Part shown: positions 19,876 through 29,800 of the stretch, piece by piece
Numbering within the stretch: position 1 is the stretch's first letter
Layout of the letters: each line of letters begins with the position of its first letter
NCBI GenBank assembly: GCA_003615045.1
Contig: ML014285.1
Location: 1 to 38,626 of the forward strand
Length of the DNA: 38,626 nucleotides
DNA from: Caulochytrium protostelioides
Lineage: Eukaryota; Chytridiomycota; Caulochytriomycetes; Caulochytriales; Caulochytriaceae
Direction of reading: 5' to 3'
Translations under genes and position numbers: made by a program
Notes under the pieces: generated by a model
What the model saw: only the letters and a program-made list of their open reading frames with translations
What the model was told of the DNA's origin: nothing
The model's database searches: none

Positions 19876-21091
19876 CGTGATGGAGACGATGATCAGCGAT
19901 TGGCAACAATAGCGATCGGGGTCGGGGTCGGGGCCGCTTGCCGAGTCTCCTTTTTATCTCTTCAACGGGATCTTCGATGGCTCATCGAGATCTGCCGAGA
20001 TCTGCAGAAGGAGTGCCCACAGGCGGCCGCGACTGGGGTGGTCAACCGGGAGCGAGCTCGCTGGCTAGCGAGAAGACCAGGGGAGAGAGAGAGCAAATGC
20101 GCAGCGCAACGCACGCGGATGGTCCTCACGATCGAACGCGGCCGCCATCCATCCGATCGGGTACGCGGATACCCGCAATGGATCATCGGTGGCATCGGCC
20201 CTCGTGGTCCTTCCCTGGTCCCAATGCTGGTGAATGCCATTGCACGACCCGTATCTACTGTGGACTCACGTCGCATACCATGCGCTGCGGAGCCTGCGGG
20301 CGGTCCTGCATGACACCATGCGTCCTGCCCGCCCTCCGCAGCGGGTGGGAGCCGCGTCCGACGGCGCTGGCGACGGCGACGGCTCGAGGCGGGCGGGAGT
20401 CGCCAGCTCCGATGCACGAGCCTCGCTTTTATTTTGATTTTCGTTGTGGGGCGGCCACCCGCTTCACCGCCGGTCCAGCGGCGGATCATGCGCGATCCCT
20501 GATCAGAAGGGCCCCACGCCGGACGACCCGCAGGGAGACCACCATCCACGGTGGGGTCGCATCGCATCATGGCCGCAAGTATACTCGAGATCCTGAAATG
20601 CATCGACCGATGGAAGCTTCTTCTTCCTGCCGATCAACGGCTGTGATGTCGATACCGCGATCGATAGGATGGAGACGCACGCGTACGGACGGGCGACGCC
20701 GATCAGCAGCATTCGGATGGGCGCGAGCGGTGTGGCGTGCGGGCCCTACCAAGTCACCCACGCCGTCCGCGATGCGTGATGGCCACGCGCCGCCGGACCC
20801 GACGGGCCAAGGGTCCCGGCCCAGGGCGCGGACGGTCTTGATCGCCGCAACGAGGACGACGCGTCCTCCAGGGCCAGGATGGAGCGGCCAGTATGAATGG
20901 CGCTCCAAGTCACGCACCGCACGGGACGCCCGCCGGCATGCTTCGCGTGCGGCCGGGCTGTTCATGGATCGGAGGGGTCGCACGTCCTCGGCCTTCGGAA
21001 CGGCGGCATGATCTCCGACGCCCTTGGCGTCTCCGCCACTCGCGCGCATCGCTCACCACGAGACGTCTACCATCTGGCCATCGACGCCGCG
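19876..21091. other. Divergent promoter region, DRC11 / PIG-V
   Basis: About 1.2 kb between divergent genes. A run of GGGGTC units at 19918-19930 sits just upstream of the DRC11 start. A plus-strand open frame spans about 19938-21011, but its translation is Arg/Ser-rich with no domain and begins at a non-ATG codon. I see no RNA gene. Confidence 0.4.
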
Positions 21092-22567
21092 ATGCCCGCG
21101 CGCGCCAGAGCACGACCCGGGCCGGGCCCGCCGACCGCGACGGCGGATCGAGCGTCCGCCGCGCCTCGAATGCCTGCCGCAGCTGCCAGCACGATGCAGA
21201 CAGATACAGAGCACGCGCCGTCCCGCGGCGCGGCCGTTCGCCACGTGCTGTGCCTCGTCCTCGTTTCGCGCCTCTGGATCTTTGCCGGCGTCCTGCTCGC
21301 CGTGACCTTCGGCACCGCCTACGATGTCTCGGGCGCCCTCGGGCCTCCACGCGCGGCGACGATGCCCGCCGCCACGTGGACGGCCACGTGGGCCGAAGCG
21401 ATGCATCGCTGGGATACCGTCTATTTTGCCGGCATCGCCACGCGCGGATACCGCTACGAGCAGGAGCTCGCGTTCTTTCCGGGCTGGCCCGTCGCGATGC
21501 GGGCGCTCGCGTCGGCCGCTGCCGCGGCCTCGCCGCTGCGCCACGTGCCCGTGCTCGTCGCCGGGCTCGTCCTCTCGAGCGCCGTGAGCGCTGCGGCAGC
21601 GGTGAGTCTCTATCTGCTCACGCGCGACGTGTTCCATGACCACGCGCGCGCCCTCGCCGCCGCCGTGCTCTGGCTCTTCGGGCCCTCGATGGTCGTCGTC
21701 GCCGGCGCGTATACCGAAGCGGCGTTCGCGGCTTGCGCGTTCCTCGGCGCCTACGCCTTGCTCCACGGCCGCCGCTGGACCGCCACCGCCCTCCTGGCCG
21801 CCGCGTCGGCCCTGCGCTCGAACGGCCTCCTCCATCTCCCGGTCGTCGTCGGGGCCCACCTGCTGACCGACCCGCGCGCCCTTGCCCAGCCGCTCGGCGC
21901 GTGGCCGTCGTGGCGGTCGTGGCGGCCGGCGCCGCGGCGCATCCTCGCCGCCGCCGTGGGCGCCGCCGCCGTCGGCCTGCCGGTGGCGCTGCACCAGCTG
22001 CCGGCGTGGTGGGCGTTCTGCTACCCGTCGCCGACGCGGCCGTGGTGCGCGGCGACGCCGCCGTCCGTCTACGCGTTCGTGCAGAGCCACTACTGGGGCA
22101 ACGGCTTCCTGCGCTACTGGACGCCGAACAACGTGCCGAACTTCCTGCTCGCGCTGCCGCACGTGGCGTTGACGGCGGCGTCCGTGGGGTCGGCGGCGTC
22201 GGCGGCATGGACCGCGGGGCCGGGACGCCGTGCCGCGTGGCGCAGCACCACCCTCGCCGAGCTGCTGCTCACGCTGCCGTGGTGGATCCTTGTGGGCATG
22301 CTCGTCACAGCGATGCATGTGCAGGTCATTCTGCGGGTCGTGACGGGGTCCCCGGCCTTCTACTGGACGGCCGCGGGGTTCTACGTGCAAGCGCGGCGTG
22401 TTCTCGCGGCGTCCTCGGCCGCGGTGGCATCGTCCGCGCCATCGCCGTCCGCGGCGTCGCGCCGCGGCAGTATGGCCACCACCCTGGCCGCCGCCATCCT
22501 GCCCAGCTATGTGCTCTACGGATCGGTGGGGATCGTCCTCTTTAGTCTCTTCTACCCGCCGGCATGA
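21092..22567 (+). CDS. PIGV: GPI mannosyltransferase II (PIG-V/Gpi18)
   Basis: ER membrane enzyme that transfers the second mannose from dolichol-phosphate-mannose to the growing GPI anchor. About 491 residues from ATG 21092 (human PIGV 493). The signature luminal loop is present at about 106-132: HRWDTVYFAGIATRGY then EQELAFFPGWP, with the Asp of WD as the likely catalytic residue. Further family blocks are GPSMVVVAGAYTEAAF, LRSNGLL, and YWGNGFLRYW followed by NNVPNFLLA at about 333-353. Many hydrophobic helices rich in Ala, Leu and Val span the rest. The frame is also open upstream to an ATG at 20897, but the first helix fits a start at 21092 or 21194, so the exact start is uncertain. Confidence 0.9.
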   Translation: MPARARARPGPGPPTATADRASAAPRMPAAAASTMQTDTEHAPSRGAAVRHVLCLVLVSRLWIFAGVLLAVTFGTAYDVSGALGPPRAATMPAATWTATWAEAMHRWDTVYFAGIATRGYRYEQELAFFPGWPVAMRALASAAAAASPLRHVPVLVAGLVLSSAVSAAAAVSLYLLTRDVFHDHARALAAAVLWLFGPSMVVVAGAYTEAAFAACAFLGAYALLHGRRWTATALLAAASALRSNGLLHLPVVVGAHLLTDPRALAQPLGAWPSWRSWRPAPRRILAAAVGAAAVGLPVALHQLPAWWAFCYPSPTRPWCAATPPSVYAFVQSHYWGNGFLRYWTPNNVPNFLLALPHVALTAASVGSAASAAWTAGPGRRAAWRSTTLAELLLTLPWWILVGMLVTAMHVQVILRVVTGSPAFYWTAAGFYVQARRVLAASSAAVASSAPSPSAASRRGSMATTLAAAILPSYVLYGSVGIVLFSLFYPPA

Positions 22568-22968
22568 GGCGCCTCAAGCACGGTGGCGGCACCTGCTGGC
22601 GGGCCCCCCAGGCGAAAAGGAAGCAAAGGCGCCATGAAGCGCCACCACGCGCATCGTGCGCCGAGGCTGACGCGGCGCGAGCCATGGAACACAGCGGTTC
22701 CGTTCAGCGCCGCGCAGCCGCGGCCGAGGCCCCCTGGATACGATCACCCGCAGACGTCGGCGTCGGTGGGTTGATCATGGATGGACCGCACGCGCGGTCC
22801 ATTCATGGGACGTAGCGTGTCGACGGGTGCCTGACGCGCGGTCCGGGTGATGCTTCCGGCGCGGCGCCGCCGATCCGTGCTCAGCGCACTATCGCATCAT
22901 TTCCTTCTGCCCGCGCGCCGCCGCCGTCGCCTGTCGCGGTCGCCCTTCTCTCTCGTCCGTCGCGGAGG
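22568..22968. other. Short intergenic region
   Basis: About 400 bases between PIG-V and the next co-directional gene. No gene or repeat was recognised. It ends in a pyrimidine-rich leader (near 22905-22960) before the next start. Confidence 0.4.
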
Positions 22969-23037
22969 ATGGCCGCCGCCACGCGTGCGCCGCCGGGGCC
23001 GCGCGCAGCGTCCCCGCGCCGGCCGTCGCGTCCGACC

Positions 23038-23082
<45 letters not shown>

Positions 23083-23970
23083 GCCTGGCCGACCGCCGCC
23101 TACCGCGACCAGGTGCTCGAGCTCCGCACCCAAATGGAGCGCATGCACGATCAGCTCCGCCAGGTGGCGCAGCGCCCTCCGCTCGACCGCGTGGACCCGA
23201 CGGCGGTCTGGCGGCCCTCCGCCGGCGCTGGCGCCGATGCGGATGCGGACGACGGCTCCCTCGTCCCGACAATGACGACGACGACCACCGCCGCCGCGGC
23301 AGCGGCGGCGACGGCGCGGGGGCGGGCGGGCGCGTCGTGGTCGCGGTCGCCGTCGCGGCGCCGCAGCGACTCGCCCCGCCGTCGCCTCGGCAGCCGCCCG
23401 CGCCGCGTGCCGCGCGACGACGGCCGCGTGCCGCCGTTTGTGGCGTGGCTACAGGAGCTGGGCCAGCTCGCGCCGCCGCCGGGCGCCGTCGCGGGCCCCG
23501 GCGCGGCGGCCGCGGCGGGCTCCTACCGGCGGCCGTTCCGGTCCGCGAGCGCCGTCGACGCCGTGCTCGACCAGCCGGACGCGTACTTTGACGCGCTGCG
23601 GCACTTCCGCGCGTCGCACTACGAGGACTTCCACGCGTCGGGGCCCGGCGCGGCGGACGCGTATGACCGGTGGGAGCGGCGCGCGCGCCGCGCGGAGCTC
23701 GGGCCCGGCCGGGACGCCGTCGTGGCGCCGCCGCGGCCGCACGACCCGCGCTACGCGACGTCGGGCGTGTTCCGGGCGCAGCCGAGCCTCAAGCTGGCGC
23801 CGGTCCAGCGCGCGTCGGCCGCCGACCCGTGCGAGCCGGTCCAGGTCAGCGTCCCGCGGGCCTGCGTCGCGCCCGACGGCCACGCGGTCCGCGCCCACCG
23901 CCGCGCGTCCTACGACCCGGGCGACTCGGTCTACCTCGGCGACTTCCTGCATGCCGGCCGCCGCCCCTAG
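22969..23970 (+). CDS. Pro-rich protein with a short coiled coil, function unknown
   Basis: A 333-residue protein from an ATG in good context (GGAGGATGG) to TAG. It starts basic and Pro-rich with a run of about 14 Pro (24-37). A short amphipathic helix, RDQVLELRTQMERMHDQLRQV, follows at about 45-65 and could form a coiled coil. A Thr/Ala tract and an Arg/Ser block precede an ordered-looking segment, PPFVAWLQELGQ. The C-terminal third has conserved-looking stretches such as DPRYATSGVFRAQPSLKLAP, VQVSVPRACV and DPGDSVYLGDFLHAG. No catalytic motif, signal peptide or membrane helix is visible. I do not recognise a family. Codon bias is the same as the neighbours, so it is probably a real gene. 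Confidence 0.6.
23041..23080 (+). repeat. (CCG)n tract encoding poly-Pro
   Basis: About 13 tandem CCG/GCC-phase trinucleotides translate as poly-Pro near the N-terminus of the unknown protein. Confidence 0.9.
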
Positions 23971-24728
23971 CGGCCCGAGCGGGAGGCGCCCCATGAAACT
24001 GACGATGCGATCGAATCGTGTGGAGGATGGATCCTCGCGGAGGCCGCGCGCGTCTCGGGGACGCATGGCGCATGAGGGTGGATGGACCCGAAGGTGCGGA
24101 TGGCATGGAGCCGCCGACCGACGAGGGCGGCGGGCCGCCGTCGCCACGAGGCGCTGCGCCGCGGCGCCGTCGTTGGCGGGCGAGGCGGTGAGGGGGCGGG
24201 CACGAGCGGCGGCGGCGGCGCAAGGCGGGCGGCGCAGGGTCCGTGGGCTGCACGCGTCGCCACGCACCGCGGCGCGCCAGAGCTGCTCAAGCGGGGCTCG
24301 GCGAAGCTGCCGCGCTGGCCGACCCGACGTTGTGCGACGCCCGTCGTCCACGGATATCCTCCGGCGGCGCTGCGACACAGGCCGGTCGGAGCGCCCGTGC
24401 TGCGGAAGGGCCGCGCCGCGCTCAGCAAAACTCCGACCTCCCCTCCCGTCCTGCGGCCTTCCGTCTCCGGTCGTGGTCTGTCTCGCCTTCGATCTGCCGC
24501 CTACGCCTCATACGACACACCTGCTGGTGCCTACGCCTTCGCATCCGCATCCACATCCTCATCCACCGATAGCAGACCCTGATAGCAGACGCAGATAGCA
24601 GACGCAGACGCTACGGTGCCACAGCACGGCATCGCATTGCGCGCCGCACACGCCTGACCGTGGGCCCCGTGGCGCGACGCCCCGACGGGCCGACGCCTGC
24701 TTTCGGCTTGCCCGCGTCATTGAGATCG
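23971..24728. other. Intergenic region upstream of MTIF3
   Basis: About 760 bases, GC-rich to about 24430 and then with a CATCC/ACATCC-rich stretch near 24540-24570 and two GATAGCAGACGCAGA repeats near 24580-24612. No gene recognised. Confidence 0.4.
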
Positions 24729-25751
24729 ATGGGCGCCGCGATGGCGCTGTGGCGCATGATCGCGCGTCCTGCCGGCGGCGCGCGCGCCTGCTGGGGCGCC
24801 CTGGGTCGGCCCTTCGCGGGCGTCGCGCCGCGCCCTCGGCCCGCCGCGACGGCCGTCGCCACGCTGCCGCGGCTGATCCTGAACGACCGCCGTCCGTGGA
24901 TGCGGACCCTCGCGACGACGCCGTCACGAGGGCTCGCGCGACCCGCGTCGCGACCACGGCCGCGCCCGACGCCGGCTCCCCGCGCCCCGGCGTCGGCGTC
25001 GGCGTCGGCATCGGCATCGGCATCGGCATCGGGCTCGAGATCGGGCTCGAGATCGGACGCCGCGGCGTCGGCGGCGGCGGCGTCGACCGAGCCGCCGACG
25101 AATGCCCAGATCCGGCTCCCGTGGCTGCGCGTCATTGACGCCGACGGCGTCAACCAGGGCGTGTTGCGGCGCGAGGACGCGCTGGCGCGGGTCGACCCGG
25201 CGACGCACGTGCTGCGCCTCGTGCAGATGCCGCGCGCCGTGATCGCCGCGGACGGCGGCAGCGAGGGCGCCCGCGCGATGCCGCCGCTCACGCCCGAGCG
25301 CTTGCGGGCGGCGTTCCCGCCGGCCGTCATGGATGCGCCGTCGCCGCCCAGCGACCCCCAGTACGTGGGAACGGCGCGGATCGTGGCGCTGCCGACGGCA
25401 GCGGCGGCGGCCGCCCGGACGGGCACCGTGCAGCCCCACGAGAAGAAGGCGGCGCCCAAGAAGACGCAGCAGCAGAAGGACGTGCATCTCAAAACCGTGA
25501 TTAGCGAGCACGATCTCGCCGTGAAGGTGAAGCAGATGCGTGCGTGGATCTGCGAGAAGCGGCATCGCGTGCAGCTCACCATCGTGACGGTGCCCGGCCA
25601 CGTGACGATCGCGCCGGCGGGCACCGACGCCCGGGTCGCCGTGATCAAGCGCGTCCTGGCCGACCTGCATCCCGACGCCGTGCTGGTCACCCAGCCGACA
25701 GTGAGTGGCGCGCGCGTCAAAGTCCTCATCGGGCCGGCCAAGGCCAAGTAA
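24729..25751 (+). CDS. MTIF3: Mitochondrial translation initiation factor IF-3
   Basis: Binds the small mitochondrial ribosomal subunit, keeps subunits apart and helps start-codon selection. 340 residues from ATG 24729, the first ATG of the frame. The first ~65 residues are rich in Arg and Ala with almost no acidic residues, as in a mitochondrial targeting sequence. A Ser-Ala repeat follows. The IF3 N-domain starts near residue 120 (NAQIRLPWLRVIDADGVNQG). A Lys-rich linker leads to the C-domain (about 245-335): DVHLKTVISEHDLAVKVKQM, RVQLTIVTVPGHV, and the end VKVLIGPAKAK. The spacing of the KxxISEHD..VK and the following beta strands is that of IF-3. Sequence similarity is modest, as usual for mitochondrial IF-3. 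Confidence 0.88.
   Translation: MGAAMALWRMIARPAGGARACWGALGRPFAGVAPRPRPAATAVATLPRLILNDRRPWMRTLATTPSRGLARPASRPRPRPTPAPRAPASASASASASASASGSRSGSRSDAAASAAAASTEPPTNAQIRLPWLRVIDADGVNQGVLRREDALARVDPATHVLRLVQMPRAVIAADGGSEGARAMPPLTPERLRAAFPPAVMDAPSPPSDPQYVGTARIVALPTAAAAAARTGTVQPHEKKAAPKKTQQQKDVHLKTVISEHDLAVKVKQMRAWICEKRHRVQLTIVTVPGHVTIAPAGTDARVAVIKRVLADLHPDAVLVTQPTVSGARVKVLIGPAKAK
24989..25060 (+). repeat. (GGCATC)n / (GGCGTC)n repeat inside MTIF3
   Basis: Hexanucleotide units GTCGGC and ATCGGC translate as Ser-Ala repeats, followed by two copies of GGGCTCGAGATC. The unit is the reverse complement of the GATGCC unit in NPHP4. Confidence 0.85.
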
Positions 25752-26021
25752 CGCCAGCGGCTCGTCGCAGCTGTATATATATGAAACATGGATCTGCTCG
25801 ATCGACTTCGGATAAAGAGCCCGCGGCTCATGACGGATGACCCTAGCTGATGGCCTCGATCGCTCCACGTGTCGGCGACCGGGGGTCTCAGCATCCATGC
25901 GGGTGCGCAGTGCATCATGATGTGGGAGAGGATGGCCGCGCCGCTGGAAGGCGGCGGAGGGCGCGGCCGCCGGGCACGGACGCCCCGTCCTTCTGCCCTC
26001 GGCGCCCATGGCCGACCCGCC

Positions 26022-26053
<32 letters not shown>

Positions 26054-26816
26054 CGCGCAAGCTGCCCGTGCCGCCCGCCGCGGCCGACGTGGCCTGCGCG
26101 AGATGTCGCCGCCACCGGCGGCGGCGTCGTCGCCACCGGCGCGAGCGGCGGCGGCGATGGCGGACGGCAGACATGGGCCATACGGCGCGACGGGGGTGTC
26201 GGAGGTGCTCGCGACGCGTCCTCGCCGCCGTCGGCGGTCCGTCTTACAAGAACGGCGGTGTCGCGAGGCGACGCCGCCGTTCGCTCGTCCGGCCGCGGCG
26301 GCGGCCAGCGACGCCCGCGCAAGCATGCCGGTCGGGCGTCCACGTGCCTCGCCGTCAACGCCACAGCGCCACGTCTGTTTCTTGATACTTACGCGACGTC
26401 GACTCTAATATTAAGAACGCATTTGCCGCACGTGGGCCAACGGTTCCGTGCGAACGGCTTCGTGCAGAGCGGCTGCGTGCTCACGGTCGATTCGCCGACA
26501 GAAAGCGCACGAACGACGTGGCACATCATTGTTAAAGGACGCGCTTCTTGCTTCTTGCTGCTCATTCCTGCCGGCAGCGCCACGGAAAGGCGCGGCCGCG
26601 ACTGACGACGTGGTCTCACCGTCAGCGGTGGCCTCGGCGCACGACCGCTAGCGTGTCGTGACGTTCTGACGCGTGTGATCGCCCGCTGCCTGCGACGCTG
26701 AAAGGAGACATCCGTCCCGACGTCGCCAGCGCTGCGTCTCGCCAGCGGGCCATCCCTTCCCGCCTCGCTGCCACCTGCCTCTTTTGATACTCGCCCTTGT
26801 CCGCGCGCGCACGCGG
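25752..26816. other. Intergenic region MTIF3 / multi-RRM gene
   Basis: About 1.06 kb. It contains TATATATATGAAA just after MTIF3, a (GGCT)n tract at 26024-26053, and an isolated AT-rich patch with CTAATATTAAGA near 26404-26415. GATACTTACGCG at 26384-26395 is a perfect 5' splice site on the minus strand without a recognisable gene around it. No coding region could be supported. Confidence 0.4.
26024..26053 (+). repeat. (GGCT)n tetranucleotide repeat
   Basis: Seven or more perfect CTGG/GGCT units in intergenic DNA. Confidence 0.9.
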
Positions 26817-29800
26817 ATGACGGGGTCCCCGCCGCCGCCCTCGGGGCACGACGGGTCACCCGTCGGACCGTCGATGTCCCATCCCGCGACAGCGGGGATG
26901 GCGCCGTCCGCTGCTGTCGCCGCATCCATGGCGCCGCCGCCGCCATCATCGTCATCGTCACCATCGTCATTATCGGCGGCAGCGGCGGCGGCGCCTACCG
27001 CGGCATCGACGGCCATGACGACGACGGCGGCATCCGCTGCGCCGCCGTCGAGCACGGCGCCCCAAGTCTACCCGGTCATGAACACCTTCCAGCCGCACGG
27101 CGGCTTCCCGGGATACGGCGTGCCCTATCCGGGCATGATGCACGGGATGATGCACGGCATGGTGCCCGGCATGATGCCGGGCATGGGCATGCCAAATATG
27201 ATGCCAATGGGCGCGATGCAGGAGATGCACGGAATGCCATATGCAATGCACCACCCGGGAATGGCGGGCGTCTCGGGCGCGGCCTCCGCCGCCGGCGCGA
27301 ATGCCCATGCCCATGCCCATGCCCATGCGAACGGCCATCCCGCCAGCGCCGGCGGCGCGCCCCCCGGCCCCGCCGCACCCTACGGCAGCGTCAGCGCGGC
27401 CGGCATGGACCCGGGCCAGGGCACCGTGACCGCGAGCGCGATGGGCAGCTCAAGCACGTCCGCGAGCGGCCCGACGGACCCCCGCGCGCAGGCCATCCGC
27501 GGCGGCGCGGCGACGGCGGCGACGGCAGCGCCCGCGAGCAGCGCCGACGCCAAGACCGCGGCGCCGGCGGCCGGCGGTCCGGGCGGCGCCCCCCCGCCCG
27601 GCATGATGCCCGTGCCGCCCGGCTGGGCCGGCATGCCGTTCGGCTACCCATGGGGCGCGCCCGGCCAGCCCGGCCAGGGCGCGCCGGGCCAGGGCCCGCC
27701 CAATCCGGAAATGTATGCGCGCCAGATGCAGATGCTCCACCAGCAGGCCCAGATGCACTTTGGCCAGGCCTACCCGAACCCCTACATGAACATGGGCATG
27801 AATGCGCCCGGCGGCGGCGGGCCGGGCGGGCCGGGCGGCGGCGGCGGCGGCGGCGGCAGCGACGGCGGGCCCGGGGTTCACCACCCACCGCCGCCGAACG
27901 CGCCGTACCCGGCGCCGCATGGCATGCCGATGGCCATGGGCATGGGCATGCCGATGGGCATGGGCATGGGCATGGACCCGCGTGCCGGCGGCCCCGGCGG
28001 GCCCCCGACCCCGATGCGCGGCGCCCACGCGCGCGACCGCATGAATGAGTGGGGCCACGACGGCCCGCACCACGAGCATGGCCAAGGGCCCCACGGCCCG
28101 CACGGGGAGCGCGAGCGCGACCGTGAGCGCGAGCGTCCCGAACGGGGTGCCCGCGGCGACCGTGGCCACGACGGCGACCGCGGCGGCGGCGGCGGCGGCA
28201 AGGAGGCGTCCCGTCGCGGCGGCAAGGATGGCTCGCCGGCCGGCGGCGACCGCGCGAGCCGCAAGCACGGCGGCAAGGACGATCACGGGCACGGCAAAGG
28301 CGGCGACGCGTCGCCGATGAACGCGGAGGAAGTGACGCCGATGGGCCATATCCGGAGCATCTGGATCGGCGACCTGCCGACGACGGTGTCGCCGCAGGAC
28401 CTGGTGCAGTACTTCCGTCCATACGGTAACGTGGTGGACACGCGGCTGCTGGCGGTAATCCGCAACAGCCGTGGCGCGTTTGTCTCGTTCGAGCATCCGT
28501 GGGAGGCGTATGCGGCGCTGAACGGCAAGACGGTCGTGGAGGGCCGCGCGCTCATTGTGCGCCCCAACGTCAAGAGCAAATTCAACGGGCTGCCCGACGC
28601 GGCGGAGATCGCGCTAGGGGCGCGGCTGATTGCGGAGCGCGAGTCGCGCAACCTCGCGGCGCATCTGCAGAACGCGCACGCGCTGAACATCGAGTCGAAC
28701 TGCCTCCAGATCCATCTGCTGCCGCTGAGCCTGACCGAGCAGGCGGTCCGCCACGTCGTCGCGCCGTACGGCACGCTGGAGCACATCGAGTTCGTTGACG
28801 ACCAGTTCAAAAACCCGCTGAAGACGGCCAAGGTGACCTTCCGACGGCTGGCGGAAGCCCGTGCGGCGCAGCTCGCGTTGCAAGGCACGCGCCAGTTCGG
28901 CCTATCGTACCCCATTTTCATGCTGTACGCGCCTGCGAAGCGCCTCGGCGGCGCCGGCGGCAGCGCGCCCTCCACCGAGAACGAGGACCGCATGGTGCTG
29001 CAGTTGACGCAGCTGCCGGAGCGCCTCTCGGGCCGCGAGATCCGTGAGCATGCGTTCGAGATGGCCCGCGCGTATGGCCGTGTGCAGCAAGTCACCGCAC
29101 ACCGGCTCAACAAGCCGGGGCTGACGTTCTGCCTCGTCTGGCTCGAGACGAGCGAGCCCATCGATGCCATCGCGCGCCAGCTGAACGCGTCGCTGACGAA
29201 CCCAGACGACGACCGTCACGTGGCTGGCTTCGATGCGGTCTGTACGGCCGTCTCATTCCGCAGCGTGCTCGCGTCCGACCTGGCCGACGAGCTCCAGCGC
29301 ACCCAGGACCGCGTCCCGCCCGGCCTGCGCCGCAACCAGCTCATCGCCGCAATGTACGCCCAGCTGCCGGCCGTCTACAAGGAAACCGACCCGAACCGCG
29401 TCGCACAGATCAAGTGTAGCCGCAAGTTCGCGCCGGCCGACAAAGGCGTGACCGCGTCGCTCGTGCTGCTGCTGGAGCACTGCCCGAAGTCGGTCACCGA
29501 CGAGACCCTCCAGGCCCAGCTGCTCGCGCCCTGCGGCCTCACCGCGACCGTCACGGACGTCCAGCCCGCCAGCGACGGGACCAAGGCCGCGTATCTCACG
29601 TTCCCGAGCACCGCGGCCACGAGCGCCGCGCAGCAGGCCATCGCGAAGCGACTGCCGCAGCTCGGCGAGCCGTACGCCGCCGTCACCGTCCGCCTCGGCG
29701 CGTTCCAGACCAACGTCGTCCAGATCGCCGACCTCGTGCCGCCCGTGCCGCCCGAAGAGCGCTTGCGGCAGGTCGGCCGCGCTGCCGCCAACCTCACCGA

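Noticed and set aside
19938-21011. 357-codon plus-strand open frame between DRC11 and PIG-V
   Set aside because: Starts at TTG, is Arg/Ser/Thr-rich without any domain, overlaps the PIG-V upstream region in another frame, and is typical of open frames in GC-rich DNA.
24611-26326. 571-codon minus-strand open frame
   Set aside because: It is the antisense of MTIF3 plus intergenic DNA; its composition is Arg/Ala-rich and lacks any domain.
26384-26395. GATACTTACGCG, resembling the 5' end of U1 snRNA on the plus strand or a perfect donor site on the minus strand
   Set aside because: The canonical ACTTACCTG of U1 is not present and no Sm site or stem-loop pattern follows. As a minus-strand donor it has no recognisable exon upstream. 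Probably chance.
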